Positions 24,601 through 31,651 of a DNA stretch of 31,685 nucleotides are shown here, piece after piece. A program made the position numbers and the translations under genes. The notes below the pieces were generated by a model. The model was given only the letters and a program-made list of their open reading frames with translations. It made no database searches and was not told where the DNA came from. Position 1 is the first letter of the stretch; every line of letters begins with the position of its first letter. The DNA is from an uncultured Micrococcales bacterium (GTDB lineage: Bacteria; Actinomycetota; Actinomycetes; Actinomycetales; Microbacteriaceae). Location of the stretch: the NCBI GenBank assembly GCA_913060985.1, contig CAJXTQ010000002.1, positions 1-31,685 on the forward strand, written 5' to 3'.

Positions 24601-24658
24601 GAACAACATATCCAACCCGAACTTGATTCGAGTTGGTCAGGTTCTCAGGATTCCTTAG
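21617..24658 (+). CDS. Large secreted cell-wall protein: lysozyme-like domain, degenerate repeats, three LysM domains
   Basis: A 1013-residue exported protein. Signal peptide 1-26 ends QAQA. Residues 30-262 form a Cys-rich domain (eight Cys) with Glu129 in LQKEQGL, and AAMGYGCPD, LQWYGNP and GNRNFWRFFHDWFGSP; it resembles the transglycosylase/lysozyme-like N-domains of actinobacterial surface proteins, so Glu129 may be catalytic (inference). Residues 265-795 contain about nine diverged units of 45-60 residues, each with a Tyr/Phe-x-Val...Gly-x-x-Tyr/Phe strand pair, as in YVISGSQRFEI and YLVTGGQRYTI. Three LysM domains (812-856, 898-942, 970-1013), separated by Glu-Pro linkers, should bind peptidoglycan. 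The GTG start overlaps the lipoprotein stop, and the 3' end overlaps galE by 14 bases. No ribosome binding site is obvious; coupling is likely. Confidence 0.82.
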   Translation: MRKLLTILGSLSLLGALIVPTQQAQAAPPGSAFDPGLIITDSVFFDFGTMSVEQIQQFLDSRVSNCRADADDPDCLKDYVMDTPATEATAGRCEAIPARSGATAAQIIHDVANACGINPQVLIVTLQKEQGLVTSSKPTPYMYRAAMGYGCPDSDPGICGKVYVGLFNQIYRAASQLQWYGNPEGSFTWLRPGRTVNVRYSPRSSCGTKSFELKSQATANLYYYTPYTPNKAALDNLYGTGDSCSAYGNRNFWRFFHDWFGSPIGGGYLLRSGNSPLYVISGSQRFEITDQAQIAALEALGPIGEISQPYLDSFTDGGPMQLLAESSATQELFLLAGNRRYLVPNCEVAAEFGLDCANKLTLPSAQLLEFENGVQISQLLQTADGQYWVENGQYRKVLDPLALQKVTNVIPEPIEADLAALPTLTAGAPITSDLTVFDIEQDNRIGLATENGIYLIDADMASELAITKWFDQAQGAVALEDALSAQIPFSGFIKSASGDGFVITSQGKLPLENVDEFYPATIEVSDQFLEKIPTIDATASAPAVINFNNSYYNYLVTGGQRYTILQNGMLAEFNDLLGPALTISESLLDSIPNGGAAAAPGSVVRGKQSGVRYLVDGYDKKIPMRTLAHAESVTDGRVYDLNDSLLNRLETQAFLTTSKVTCDGAQYFLDAGKLIPTSPEVFAEYPGEALELEPATCLAMGEQDVKMTQFIRNQARDIFVVVQGKKYALTSFEDYESLSEESLGYNWVTNWFASNIPTGTELPSNASIVTEDGATVGEFIREESESEPIIPSEPSVTTPEEVEPEVVQPKRYTVRPGDFLSKIAASQGSTVAAIVEANNLRNPNFIRVGQVLIIPGNQPVQTEQRDPEPTPEPQPEPAPTPEPEPTPEPETTVGTIEYRVQSGDFLRRIANRFGVSTAAIAEASGLANPNLIFVGQVLKIPNQTVSDPTPEPETEPEPQPQPEPEQAQTYRVSAGDTLFRIAARFGVSYRDIVSENNISNPNLIRVGQVLRIP

Positions 24659-25595
24659 CCTTCCAGGCTGAGTTGACTATTTCGGACAGCCCAAATTCAG
24701 CTTTCCACCCAAACTCTTTGCTGATCTTTGCATTGGAAGCAACCAGTTTCGGTGGGTCACCCGCCCTTGGTCCCGCAATTTCGACATCGAAATCAATCCC
24801 CGATACTTTTTTGATCTCGGCAATTACCTCGAAAACACTTGACCCTTCGCCGGTGCCGACGTTGTAGACCTGATTTCCGGGTTCCCCAAGCTGGTCAATT
24901 GCATCAATGTGTGCTCGGGCAAGGTCTAGTACGTGAATGTAGTCCCTAATGCAACTTCCATCGTCGGTGGGGTAATTATCGCCAAACACCAGGACGCTCT
25001 CACCTCGCTCGATTCGATCGAGAATAATGGGAATGAGGTTGAGAGCCTGCTTATCAGCGAGCTCTGGCCAGCCCGCTCCGGCAACGTTGAAGTATCTCAA
25101 AGACACCGCACTGAGTCCCCAAACCGAGGCATTGTTTATCATCCACTCGCCAACGAGTTTGGTTTGTCCGTATGGGTTTATCGGTTCTGTTTTATCCAGC
25201 TCCGTAACTTTTTCAACATCCGGCATTCCATAAACAGCAGCGGAGCTGCTGAAGACGAGCTTCTTCACCTCTGCTTGGCGCATAGCGGTGAGTAGGTTTG
25301 CAAGTCCTCCGATGTTGGATTGGAAATAAAACTCTGGCTTCTCAACTGATTCACCGACTTGCTTTCTCGCTGCAAAATGAATCACCACTTCGATGTTTTT
25401 TTCAACTAGCAAATCAGTCAACCGCTTGATGCTTGTTGGATCTTCAAGGGTAAGGTCAACTGCTTCGCAATCCAGCCTGTCGCCAATTCCAGTGCTTAGG
25501 TCGTCAACTGAAATGACGTAATTTCCGCTCTCTGAGAGTAATCTGACGACATGGGAGCCGATATAGCCGGCACCACCGGTGACTAAAACGTTCAT
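24645..25595 (-). CDS. galE: UDP-glucose 4-epimerase
   Basis: A 316-residue extended short-chain dehydrogenase that interconverts UDP-glucose and UDP-galactose using bound NAD. GGAGYIGSH (7-15) binds NAD, SSSAAVYG (116-123) supplies the catalytic Ser, and Tyr142 and Lys146 in PYGQTK complete the active site; RYFNVAGA follows. The protein is slightly shorter than E. coli GalE (338), as usual for actinobacterial forms. UDP-galactose would feed cell-envelope glycans, fitting the glycosyltransferase and manB genes nearby. The upstream 124 bases are shared with the divergent whiB2 gene. Confidence 0.92.
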   Translation of the reverse strand: MNVLVTGGAGYIGSHVVRLLSESGNYVISVDDLSTGIGDRLDCEAVDLTLEDPTSIKRLTDLLVEKNIEVVIHFAARKQVGESVEKPEFYFQSNIGGLANLLTAMRQAEVKKLVFSSSAAVYGMPDVEKVTELDKTEPINPYGQTKLVGEWMINNASVWGLSAVSLRYFNVAGAGWPELADKQALNLIPIILDRIERGESVLVFGDNYPTDDGSCIRDYIHVLDLARAHIDAIDQLGEPGNQVYNVGTGEGSSVFEVIAEIKKVSGIDFDVEIAGPRAGDPPKLVASNAKISKEFGWKAEFGLSEIVNSAWKAKES

Positions 25596-25656
25596 GGTTA
25601 ATAGGTTAGTGGTCGTATATTTATCGTCTAAATCTCCACATCAGGAAAATCTCAAC

Positions 25657-25686
25657 TTGACTTATTCATAGTTACACGTGTGTAAT
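25657..25686 (+). promoter_or_regulatory. whiB2: Likely whiB2 promoter
   Basis: TTGACT at 25657-25662 and TGTAAT at 25681-25686 are each one base off consensus and 18 bases apart. Transcription would start near 25693, leaving a leader of about 27 bases with the ribosome binding site AGAAGAGG at 25705-25712. Confidence 0.5.
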
Positions 25687-25691
25687 TACAC
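25672..25691. promoter_or_regulatory. Overlapping inverted repeats over the whiB2 -10 region
   Basis: Three copies of the same hexamer alternate in orientation: TTACAC (25672-25677), GTGTAA (25680-25685) and TTACAC (25686-25691). The last two form the perfect 12-base palindrome GTGTAATTACAC; the first two form an inverted repeat with a two-base centre. The -10 box lies within it, so a bound protein would block the promoter. Half sites match the BldD pattern TnACnC/GnGTnA except that BldD's centre is one base. Confidence 0.5.
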
Positions 25692-25719
25692 GAGGGAAGT
25701 TCAGAGAAGAGGTTTTTCA

Positions 25720-26022
25720 ATGCCAGAAGACAACGTAGCAGCGAACTGGTTCGTGGACGTTCTTCGTTTGGGGGTGGCAAATGCTTACGACTCAGAGGAT
25801 GCCGATGCCTTAGCTTGGCAGGCGGACGCGCTTTGCGCGCAGACAGATCCAGAGGCATTCTTCCCTGAAAAAGGTGGCTCAACTAGAGATGCTAAAAGAA
25901 TTTGCAATCAGTGCGAGGTAAAAAGCGAGTGCTTGGAATACGCCCTGAAAAATGACGAGCGATTCGGAATTTGGGGCGGACTCAGCGAGCGGGAGCGCAG
26001 AAAACTCAAGCGTCGCGCTTAG
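25720..26022 (+). CDS. whiB2: WhiB2-family iron-sulfur transcriptional regulator
   Basis: A 100-residue Wbl protein. Cys39, Cys62, Cys65 and Cys71 are placed to hold a [4Fe-4S] cluster, GIWGG (83-87) is the family's conserved turn, and the basic tail RERRKLKRRA contacts DNA. LCAQTDPEAFFPEKGG is close to WhiB2/WhmD and Streptomyces WhiB, which work with the primary sigma factor (and WhiA in Streptomyces) in cell division and development. ATG 25720 has AGAAGAGG at seven bases spacing; the longer GTG frame at 25678 runs through the promoter. The order of whiB2 with manB and an mtrA-like gene downstream is conserved in Actinobacteria. Confidence 0.94.
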   Translation: MPEDNVAANWFVDVLRLGVANAYDSEDADALAWQADALCAQTDPEAFFPEKGGSTRDAKRICNQCEVKSECLEYALKNDERFGIWGGLSERERRKLKRRA

Positions 26023-26031
26023 ACTTTAAAC

Positions 26032-28593
26032 ATGTCCTTGACAATAACTGCTCTGGTTATTGGCGGTAACAGCGAGCTTTTAGACGAGACGTTATTTGGC
26101 CTGAGTTCTCAATCACGAAAGCCAGACCATATCCTGGTCGGCAGCACCAATGTGGAGGAACAAGAGCTCGCAAGGAAGCACCAACTTCCATTCATTGAGA
26201 TCAACAATTCCTTTCCGCAAAATTTGCTCTCACTGTCTGAGGCCGTTGAGACCCCCGATTGGTTTTGGATTTTATTCTCAGACAGCTGTCCAGACCCTCT
26301 CGCATTAGAGAGCATGACTTTGACAGCAGAGACCTCGCCATCTGCCTCCATGGTCGCTCCAAAATTGGTTGAATGGGAGTTCCCCGAAAGGTTCGTGAGT
26401 TTCGGTAAAACAATTACTCAACTAGGGGAGAGCTTTGAACTAGTAGACACTGAAATTGATCAGGGTCAGCACGATCTGCTCAGAGATGTTTTGGCTTCAG
26501 ACTTTGCTGGCGCTTTAGTTGAGCAGCAGACGCTTCGAACCCTGAGGGATCAGGGCTCTCCTATTGCTGCTCGGTCAACAGTATTTGGAATCAGTCAGTG
26601 GCTATCCGGCTCAAGAGTGATAGTCGAACCCAAGGCCAGAGTCAGAATTGACTCCAAGCATGGGTTTAGTGGCGAGAGTCACGTCTTCGGTGCACATTTT
26701 GCGAAAAGATTTGCCGATTACCACCTGAGTCTGATCACCCTTCCACGGATGCTCGGCTTTCTATACTGGCTTTTCTTACCAGCAATTGCAGTCGGTCGGT
26801 CGTTATGGACCGTAGGCTCAAGACAAGTTCGTTATTTTGTTCCGGAGCTTCTGGCTGGTTTTGCCTCTTTTCTTTCTGTAGCCCTTCATCTGCGTGCATC
26901 GGTATCAATTAGGAAAACTGGAAAGCTGCGGGCGATCAGCCAGCTACGTGCAGATAGAGCACAGACAAGGGACCGCAGAAGAAGACGGTTTACCGAACTT
27001 CCTCCTGCCGAGTACCGACCGAGCTTACTCAGTGGACCTTGGGCTTGGCTGCTACCAGTTTTGGTGTTGTTGAACTTTCGACTGTTCCCAGCGGATGAGG
27101 CCGTGGTTGCGGGAAACATGGTGCCTTTGAGCGCCAATTGGTTTGAGTTGATAGCGAGCGGTTGGAAAACCGTGGAAGGCTTCCCGGTTGACTCAATTGT
27201 TTTTCCTTTAGCACTAATATCAGCTATCAGCTTTTGGGCACCATCTGCCGCAGTGGCCTGGTTCATCTTCATTGCCCCGGCCCTTGCTTTTGCCGGTGTT
27301 TGGTTGGCGCTTGCCAGGCTTACAGAGAAAAGACTTCTGGTAACGGTGCTCAGTCTGGGCTATTCCGCGAGCCCGCTATACGCTCTGCAACTTGAGGAGC
27401 CAGACATTTCATCAACCATAAGTTACGTGCTAATCGGTTGGCTGATTCATGGTCTGATAATGATTATTCAATCAACCGTTAGCTCCAGAGCCTGGCGATG
27501 GACGGCGTGGTCAGCGTTTTTACTGGCTGCTCTCTCTGCCTCAGTCCCATATCTGTTGCCGGTTTTCCTTGTAATAACCGCATTGTTGGCTATTGCAAAC
27601 CTTCGAAGGCTCGGGTTTTTGGTCTTTGTCCCCGTACTTTCGCTGATTCTGCTTTTACCTCAGATAGCTTTTTGGGTGTTAGAACCATTGGCGATTTTTG
27701 CACCAATGGGTGTGGTGACAAGTTATTCGAACGATTGGCAGCTAGACCCGCTGTTGGTCATTTCCCTTTCGGTTGTTTTTGTTCTGGGAGTAGTGGCGTT
27801 TCTTTTCAACGCAAATGCAAGATCACTAATGCTAATCTCAGCCAGCGGTGCGTCAGTTTCCGCCTTTGCAGCCATTGAGCACATCCAGTTTGAAGCAGAG
27901 CCAGGCTTCATCGCTGCATCTAGTGCCAATGGTGTTCCAATTTTGCAGCTCGGGCTGATTGCAATTTTGGTCATCGCCAGCACAGTCAACCAAAAATCAA
28001 TTCAGGCAATCTCTGCTGTAGTGTTGCTCCTTTTCGCTGGCGTCGGCGCTTATTCGCAACTGACCATGAGTCAAAGCTTTGCCTGGGGCGAATACCGGCA
28101 GGTCCCTGCAATAGTTGAAGTCGAATCCCAAAGGTTCGAGCTGAATACACTAATGATTTCTGAATCAGCGGAAGAAGTTTGGCTTCGTTCTGGCAACGGA
28201 GAGAACCTTGGAGAATCATCCATGCTTGCCAAGCTCTATGCTGCCGAGCGGGAATCCTCGGAGAGAGTTGCGGTACTAAGTGCGTCTTTGATCGCTAGTA
28301 ATTCCGAAGGTATCCAGTCACTTATGGACGAGCTGGACATTGCTTTTGTCCAACTCCAAGGAGAAAACCCGCAAGTTGCCTCACAACTCTCAAGGCTTCC
28401 CGAACTTACATTCGCTGGGCAAACTCAGGGAGGAACACTTTGGAGGGCGGATGGGACAGAGCTTGATAATAAGCGTCTGCAGGTTTCACTGTCTCAATTT
28501 ATCCCGTGGGCAGCACTCCTGATCACCATCTTGATTGCGGTGCCAACCCCTGCCTCAATTCGCGGGCGAGCAAGAATTAGGGGCATTAGATGA
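26032..28593 (+). CDS. Large membrane protein with an N-terminal glycosyltransferase-2-like domain
   Basis: An 853-residue protein. Residues 1-230 look like a GT-A family 2 domain: ALVIGGNS at the start, WILFSDS around 79-85 (the DxD region reduced to Ser-Asp-Ser) and VVEPKARVRI-type strand near 200. About twelve hydrophobic segments follow from residue 236 to about 700, then a soluble stretch and a last helix (FIPWAALLITILIAV) near the C-terminus. It likely builds or moves an envelope glycan at the membrane; donor and acceptor are unknown. No ribosome binding site precedes ATG 26032, but TAGACT lies six bases before it, allowing a leaderless message. ATGA overlap with the next gene. Confidence 0.75.
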   Translation: MSLTITALVIGGNSELLDETLFGLSSQSRKPDHILVGSTNVEEQELARKHQLPFIEINNSFPQNLLSLSEAVETPDWFWILFSDSCPDPLALESMTLTAETSPSASMVAPKLVEWEFPERFVSFGKTITQLGESFELVDTEIDQGQHDLLRDVLASDFAGALVEQQTLRTLRDQGSPIAARSTVFGISQWLSGSRVIVEPKARVRIDSKHGFSGESHVFGAHFAKRFADYHLSLITLPRMLGFLYWLFLPAIAVGRSLWTVGSRQVRYFVPELLAGFASFLSVALHLRASVSIRKTGKLRAISQLRADRAQTRDRRRRRFTELPPAEYRPSLLSGPWAWLLPVLVLLNFRLFPADEAVVAGNMVPLSANWFELIASGWKTVEGFPVDSIVFPLALISAISFWAPSAAVAWFIFIAPALAFAGVWLALARLTEKRLLVTVLSLGYSASPLYALQLEEPDISSTISYVLIGWLIHGLIMIIQSTVSSRAWRWTAWSAFLLAALSASVPYLLPVFLVITALLAIANLRRLGFLVFVPVLSLILLLPQIAFWVLEPLAIFAPMGVVTSYSNDWQLDPLLVISLSVVFVLGVVAFLFNANARSLMLISASGASVSAFAAIEHIQFEAEPGFIAASSANGVPILQLGLIAILVIASTVNQKSIQAISAVVLLLFAGVGAYSQLTMSQSFAWGEYRQVPAIVEVESQRFELNTLMISESAEEVWLRSGNGENLGESSMLAKLYAAERESSERVAVLSASLIASNSEGIQSLMDELDIAFVQLQGENPQVASQLSRLPELTFAGQTQGGTLWRADGTELDNKRLQVSLSQFIPWAALLITILIAVPTPASIRGRARIRGIR

Positions 28594-29885
28594 TTTGGTT
28601 GGTTAGGACTGTCGGGGCTTTGGCGTCTGCTGCGTTTGTAGTCGCGAGCATCTTTGTTCCATTCTCACCTCTGACAATCTCAGCCGAGCCCTCGATCGAA
28701 AGAAGCATAAGTGTCGACCCCAGGCCGCTGGAAGTTGTTTGCCCAGGCTCTTTATATCAACTCGGAGGCGAAGACGGAACCGATGTTGACAGCATTGAGG
28801 CTCTTGGTGATGCTGATTTTTATCTAATTGAAGATGGTGTAGCCACACCCTTCCGAGCAAGCCAACCAGCCATCTTTTCAAGCTCCAGTGAAGGTCAGAG
28901 TGCAAGAGCCCTAAGTGGATATCAATGGCAGGAGATAGACCAATCTCGAATCTCTGGTTCCGTGAGCCTCACCTGCAAAAAACCCGCCACCGAGGCTGTC
29001 CTGTTGGGTGGAAAAACTAGCTTAGGCTTTGAGAGTCTGCTGATTGTTCATAACCCCGATGTTTTATCTACGATTTTGGACCTGCGGTTTTTTGATTCCC
29101 AGGATCAGGTGGATGAATCCATTTCACTGGCACCTGATGAGACAAAGGTGATAAACCTAGCTAGATATGTCAACACAGACCAAGCGGTGGGCGTGAGAAT
29201 CAACAGCCAGGGTGGAAGATTTGCCGCTTGGATTCAATCCAAGAGTAACTCGGGGATTACGCCCACAGGCGCTGATATCTCAGCACATAATCAACTCCAA
29301 TCAAATCCAGCTCTAATAATCAGAGCCCAGTCGGAGGAACTCCCGACAGAGTTCCGAGTGCCTGAGGTATACGCTCTGGTGACCGAATCTCTGAGCACAA
29401 CGGTCTCAATCAGCTCTCTTGACGGGGGATTTGGCGACGCCTTCAGAGTTGATCTCCAGCCCGGGGTCAACTCTATTCCGATGCCGGATTTGCAGCCTGG
29501 TAGCTATCAGGTGTCCCTAGAAGCAGAAAACGCACTTCTTTCAAGCCATTCAACCAATCCACTCGCTCCCGATTTCTCGATTGGTCAGTCTGAGCCGGGG
29601 GTGAGCGGTGACATTCAAATGGTTGCGGTGATCGATGGGATAGTCGAAGTCTCTTCGTTTGAGGAAACCGTGGTGTCTATGACCGTTATCCGAAATGGAC
29701 TTGCTGAGGTTGCCACCATTGATCTTTTGACAGGCCGCAACGTGCTTTCAGCTGAAGTTGAGTTTGGGGATCAGATTGAGATAAGCGGTGAGAATCTTTT
29801 GATTCGGGTATCAAACGAAGAGACCGAGTATCAAGCAACCGATAACTCAAATTTAGGCTCGGATTTATCAATCACCGTTCGCTAG
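28590..29885 (+). CDS. DUF5719-type membrane-anchored envelope protein
   Basis: A 431-residue protein with one N-terminal hydrophobic segment (about 4-30), then a long predicted extracytoplasmic part rich in beta-type sequence, Ser and acidic residues. Features such as LLIVHNPDVLSTILDLRFF and the INSQGGRFAAWIQS segment fit the DUF5719 proteins that lie next to WhiB2-linked glycosyltransferases in Actinobacteria; function is unknown. It is coupled to the glycosyltransferase by ATGA and probably works with it in the envelope. Its TAG interlocks with the stop of the convergent gene in CTAG. Confidence 0.7.
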   Translation: MIWLVRTVGALASAAFVVASIFVPFSPLTISAEPSIERSISVDPRPLEVVCPGSLYQLGGEDGTDVDSIEALGDADFYLIEDGVATPFRASQPAIFSSSSEGQSARALSGYQWQEIDQSRISGSVSLTCKKPATEAVLLGGKTSLGFESLLIVHNPDVLSTILDLRFFDSQDQVDESISLAPDETKVINLARYVNTDQAVGVRINSQGGRFAAWIQSKSNSGITPTGADISAHNQLQSNPALIIRAQSEELPTEFRVPEVYALVTESLSTTVSISSLDGGFGDAFRVDLQPGVNSIPMPDLQPGSYQVSLEAENALLSSHSTNPLAPDFSIGQSEPGVSGDIQMVAVIDGIVEVSSFEETVVSMTVIRNGLAEVATIDLLTGRNVLSAEVEFGDQIEISGENLLIRVSNEETEYQATDNSNLGSDLSITVR

Positions 29886-30250
29886 TCGTTGTCTAAAAGC
29901 TCCCAGGGGTCTTTGTTGACCAATTCGGCAACCGCCTGCAATACAACCTGCTCTATGTGAGTTCTCCTATCGGCGGAAGACTGGAGGTCGATTCTTTCGA
30001 TTGGTAAACGATAAAAAGTGATTGTCTTCTCGCTGGGCCAAATTCGATATCTGGCCAACTGTTTTGAAGACTGGTTTGGCATATCACTAATTTCCCACTC
30101 AAAACCCGCCAATTCCTCGGGCCAGGTTTTGACAAGAAAATCGCATGCTGAATCAACGATGTTTTTGAAGTAGTCACCCTTTTGGGTTTGGTTTACTCGC
30201 CAAGAACCTCTAATGCCTCGCCCGCGTCTGTCCCTGTCAATGCCCGCCAT
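29882..30250 (-). CDS. Rv3259-like metallopeptidase-fold protein with the zinc motif lost
   Basis: A 122-residue protein of the family usually labelled 'metallopeptidase family protein'. It starts with a basic RDRRGRGIRG motif and has ITFYRLPIER in the middle. Where zincins of this fold carry HExxH, the text reads VVLQAVAELV, so none of the metal-binding residues remain and it cannot be a zinc peptidase of that type. From memory, many actinobacterial members have a similar Glu-Gln-Val-Ala-Glu-type sequence here, so this is a subfamily trait. TACAAT ends six bases before the ATG, pointing to a leaderless message. M. tuberculosis Rv3259 sits in the same position beside whiB2. Confidence 0.78.
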   Translation of the reverse strand: MAGIDRDRRGRGIRGSWRVNQTQKGDYFKNIVDSACDFLVKTWPEELAGFEWEISDMPNQSSKQLARYRIWPSEKTITFYRLPIERIDLQSSADRRTHIEQVVLQAVAELVNKDPWELLDND

Positions 30251-30256
30251 GCGGTC

Positions 30257-30262
30257 ATTGTA
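30257..30262 (-). promoter_or_regulatory. -10 box of a probable leaderless promoter
   Basis: On the minus strand TACAAT (30262-30257) matches the -10 consensus at five of six bases and ends six bases before the ATG at 30250. No ribosome binding site lies between, so the transcript would begin at or next to the start codon. No -35 was found. Confidence 0.4.
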
Positions 30263-30289
30263 TTCTTATCCAGCGAGTAAGGGAGATCA

Positions 30290-31648
30290 ATGAGTGTGCT
30301 GGACGATGTGGTTAAGACCTATGACCTTCGTGGGTTGGTCGGCTCTCAACTAACACCTGAAATCATGGTTGCACTCGGAACCGCCTTTGCGAAGTTCGTC
30401 TCAGCCGATCGTGTAATCATCGGTCACGACATGCGACCATCTTCTCCAGAGTTCGCAGAATCTTTTGCTCAAGGGGTAAACAACTTTGGCAAGGGTGTTG
30501 TCCTGCTGGGGCTTTGCTCGACTGATCAAACTTACTTTGCCTCGGGCACGCTGAATCTACCTGCAGTGATGTTCACCGCCAGTCATAACCCAGCAAGCTA
30601 CAACGGAATTAAGTTCTCAAACGCTGGCGCAACTGGAATAAGTTTTGAGACTGGGCTGTCGGAGATAAAGAAGCTTGCCGAGTCTTTTATTGATGTCCCC
30701 TTGCCCCGCAAAGAGCGCAATGTTGAAAATTACGACAGCCTCTTGGATTATGCGGAGTACTTGAAATCGCTGGTGCAAATCCCGGAGAACTCTTTGCGGG
30801 TCGTTGTTGACGCAGCAAACGGCATGGGCGGACACACTGTCCCGGCGGTGCTATCCGATCTAGAAATTGACCAAATGTATTTTGATTTGGACGGAACCTT
30901 TCCAAATCATGAGGCCAATCCGCTGGAGCCGAAAAACCTTGTTGATTTGCAGAACAGGGTTTTGGAAACCAAGGCTGATCTTGGAATCGCTTTTGATGGA
31001 GATGCGGACAGATGCTTCATTGTCGATGAACTAGCAAAGCCAGTGAACCCTTCGGCAATTGCGAGCATCGTGGCCAAAAGAGAAGTCCAACGGGTGGGCG
31101 GAAGCCCCTATGTTTTGCACAACTTGCTGACCAGCAGATACTTCCAGGAGTATTTGCACAAAATGGGAGCAAAGACAGTTAGAACCAAGGTGGGCCACTC
31201 GCTAATCAAAGATGAAATGCGCAGAACAAATGCGGTATTCGGAGGGGAGCATTCCGCCCACTATTACTTCAGGGATTTTTGGGGTGCGGACAATGGAATG
31301 CTGGCTGCAATGCATGTTTTGGCAGAATTGGCTGAAACCGGCAAATCCATGAGTGAGCTGGCGGCTGATCTGAACCCCTATGCCCTCTCAGGTGAAATTA
31401 ACAGCACGGTAATCGATGTTGAGCAAACCACCCAAGCGGTCATCGCAGCCTTCCCCGAGGCCGACGCGGAGTGGTTCGACGGTGTCACCCTGAGTCTTGA
31501 TGATGAGGACTGGTGGTGGCTGAATCTTCGACCAAGCAATACCGAACCGTTGCTGCGGTTGAACGTTGAGGCGAAGACAAAGAAGCGCATGCAGGAGATA
31601 AGAGACAAAGCTTTGTCGATTATCAGAGGTGAATTGGGCAATAATTAG
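30290..31648 (+). CDS. manB: Phosphomannomutase
   Basis: A 452-residue alpha-D-phosphohexomutase that converts mannose 6-phosphate to mannose 1-phosphate for GDP-mannose. YDLRG near the start, Ser98 in FTASHNP (phosphoserine), VDAANGMGG, the metal loop with Asp236, Asp238 and Asp240 in FDGDADR, GGEHSAHYYF (sugar loop) and RPSNTEP (phosphate loop) are all intact. GGEHSAHYYF is typical of actinobacterial ManB. ATG 30290 has AAGGGAG close upstream, and TATTCT at 30261-30266 may be its -10. It shares the 39-base upstream gap with the divergent small gene. Confidence 0.95.
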   Translation: MSVLDDVVKTYDLRGLVGSQLTPEIMVALGTAFAKFVSADRVIIGHDMRPSSPEFAESFAQGVNNFGKGVVLLGLCSTDQTYFASGTLNLPAVMFTASHNPASYNGIKFSNAGATGISFETGLSEIKKLAESFIDVPLPRKERNVENYDSLLDYAEYLKSLVQIPENSLRVVVDAANGMGGHTVPAVLSDLEIDQMYFDLDGTFPNHEANPLEPKNLVDLQNRVLETKADLGIAFDGDADRCFIVDELAKPVNPSAIASIVAKREVQRVGGSPYVLHNLLTSRYFQEYLHKMGAKTVRTKVGHSLIKDEMRRTNAVFGGEHSAHYYFRDFWGADNGMLAAMHVLAELAETGKSMSELAADLNPYALSGEINSTVIDVEQTTQAVIAAFPEADAEWFDGVTLSLDDEDWWWLNLRPSNTEPLLRLNVEAKTKKRMQEIRDKALSIIRGELGNN

Positions 31649-31651
31649 ACC

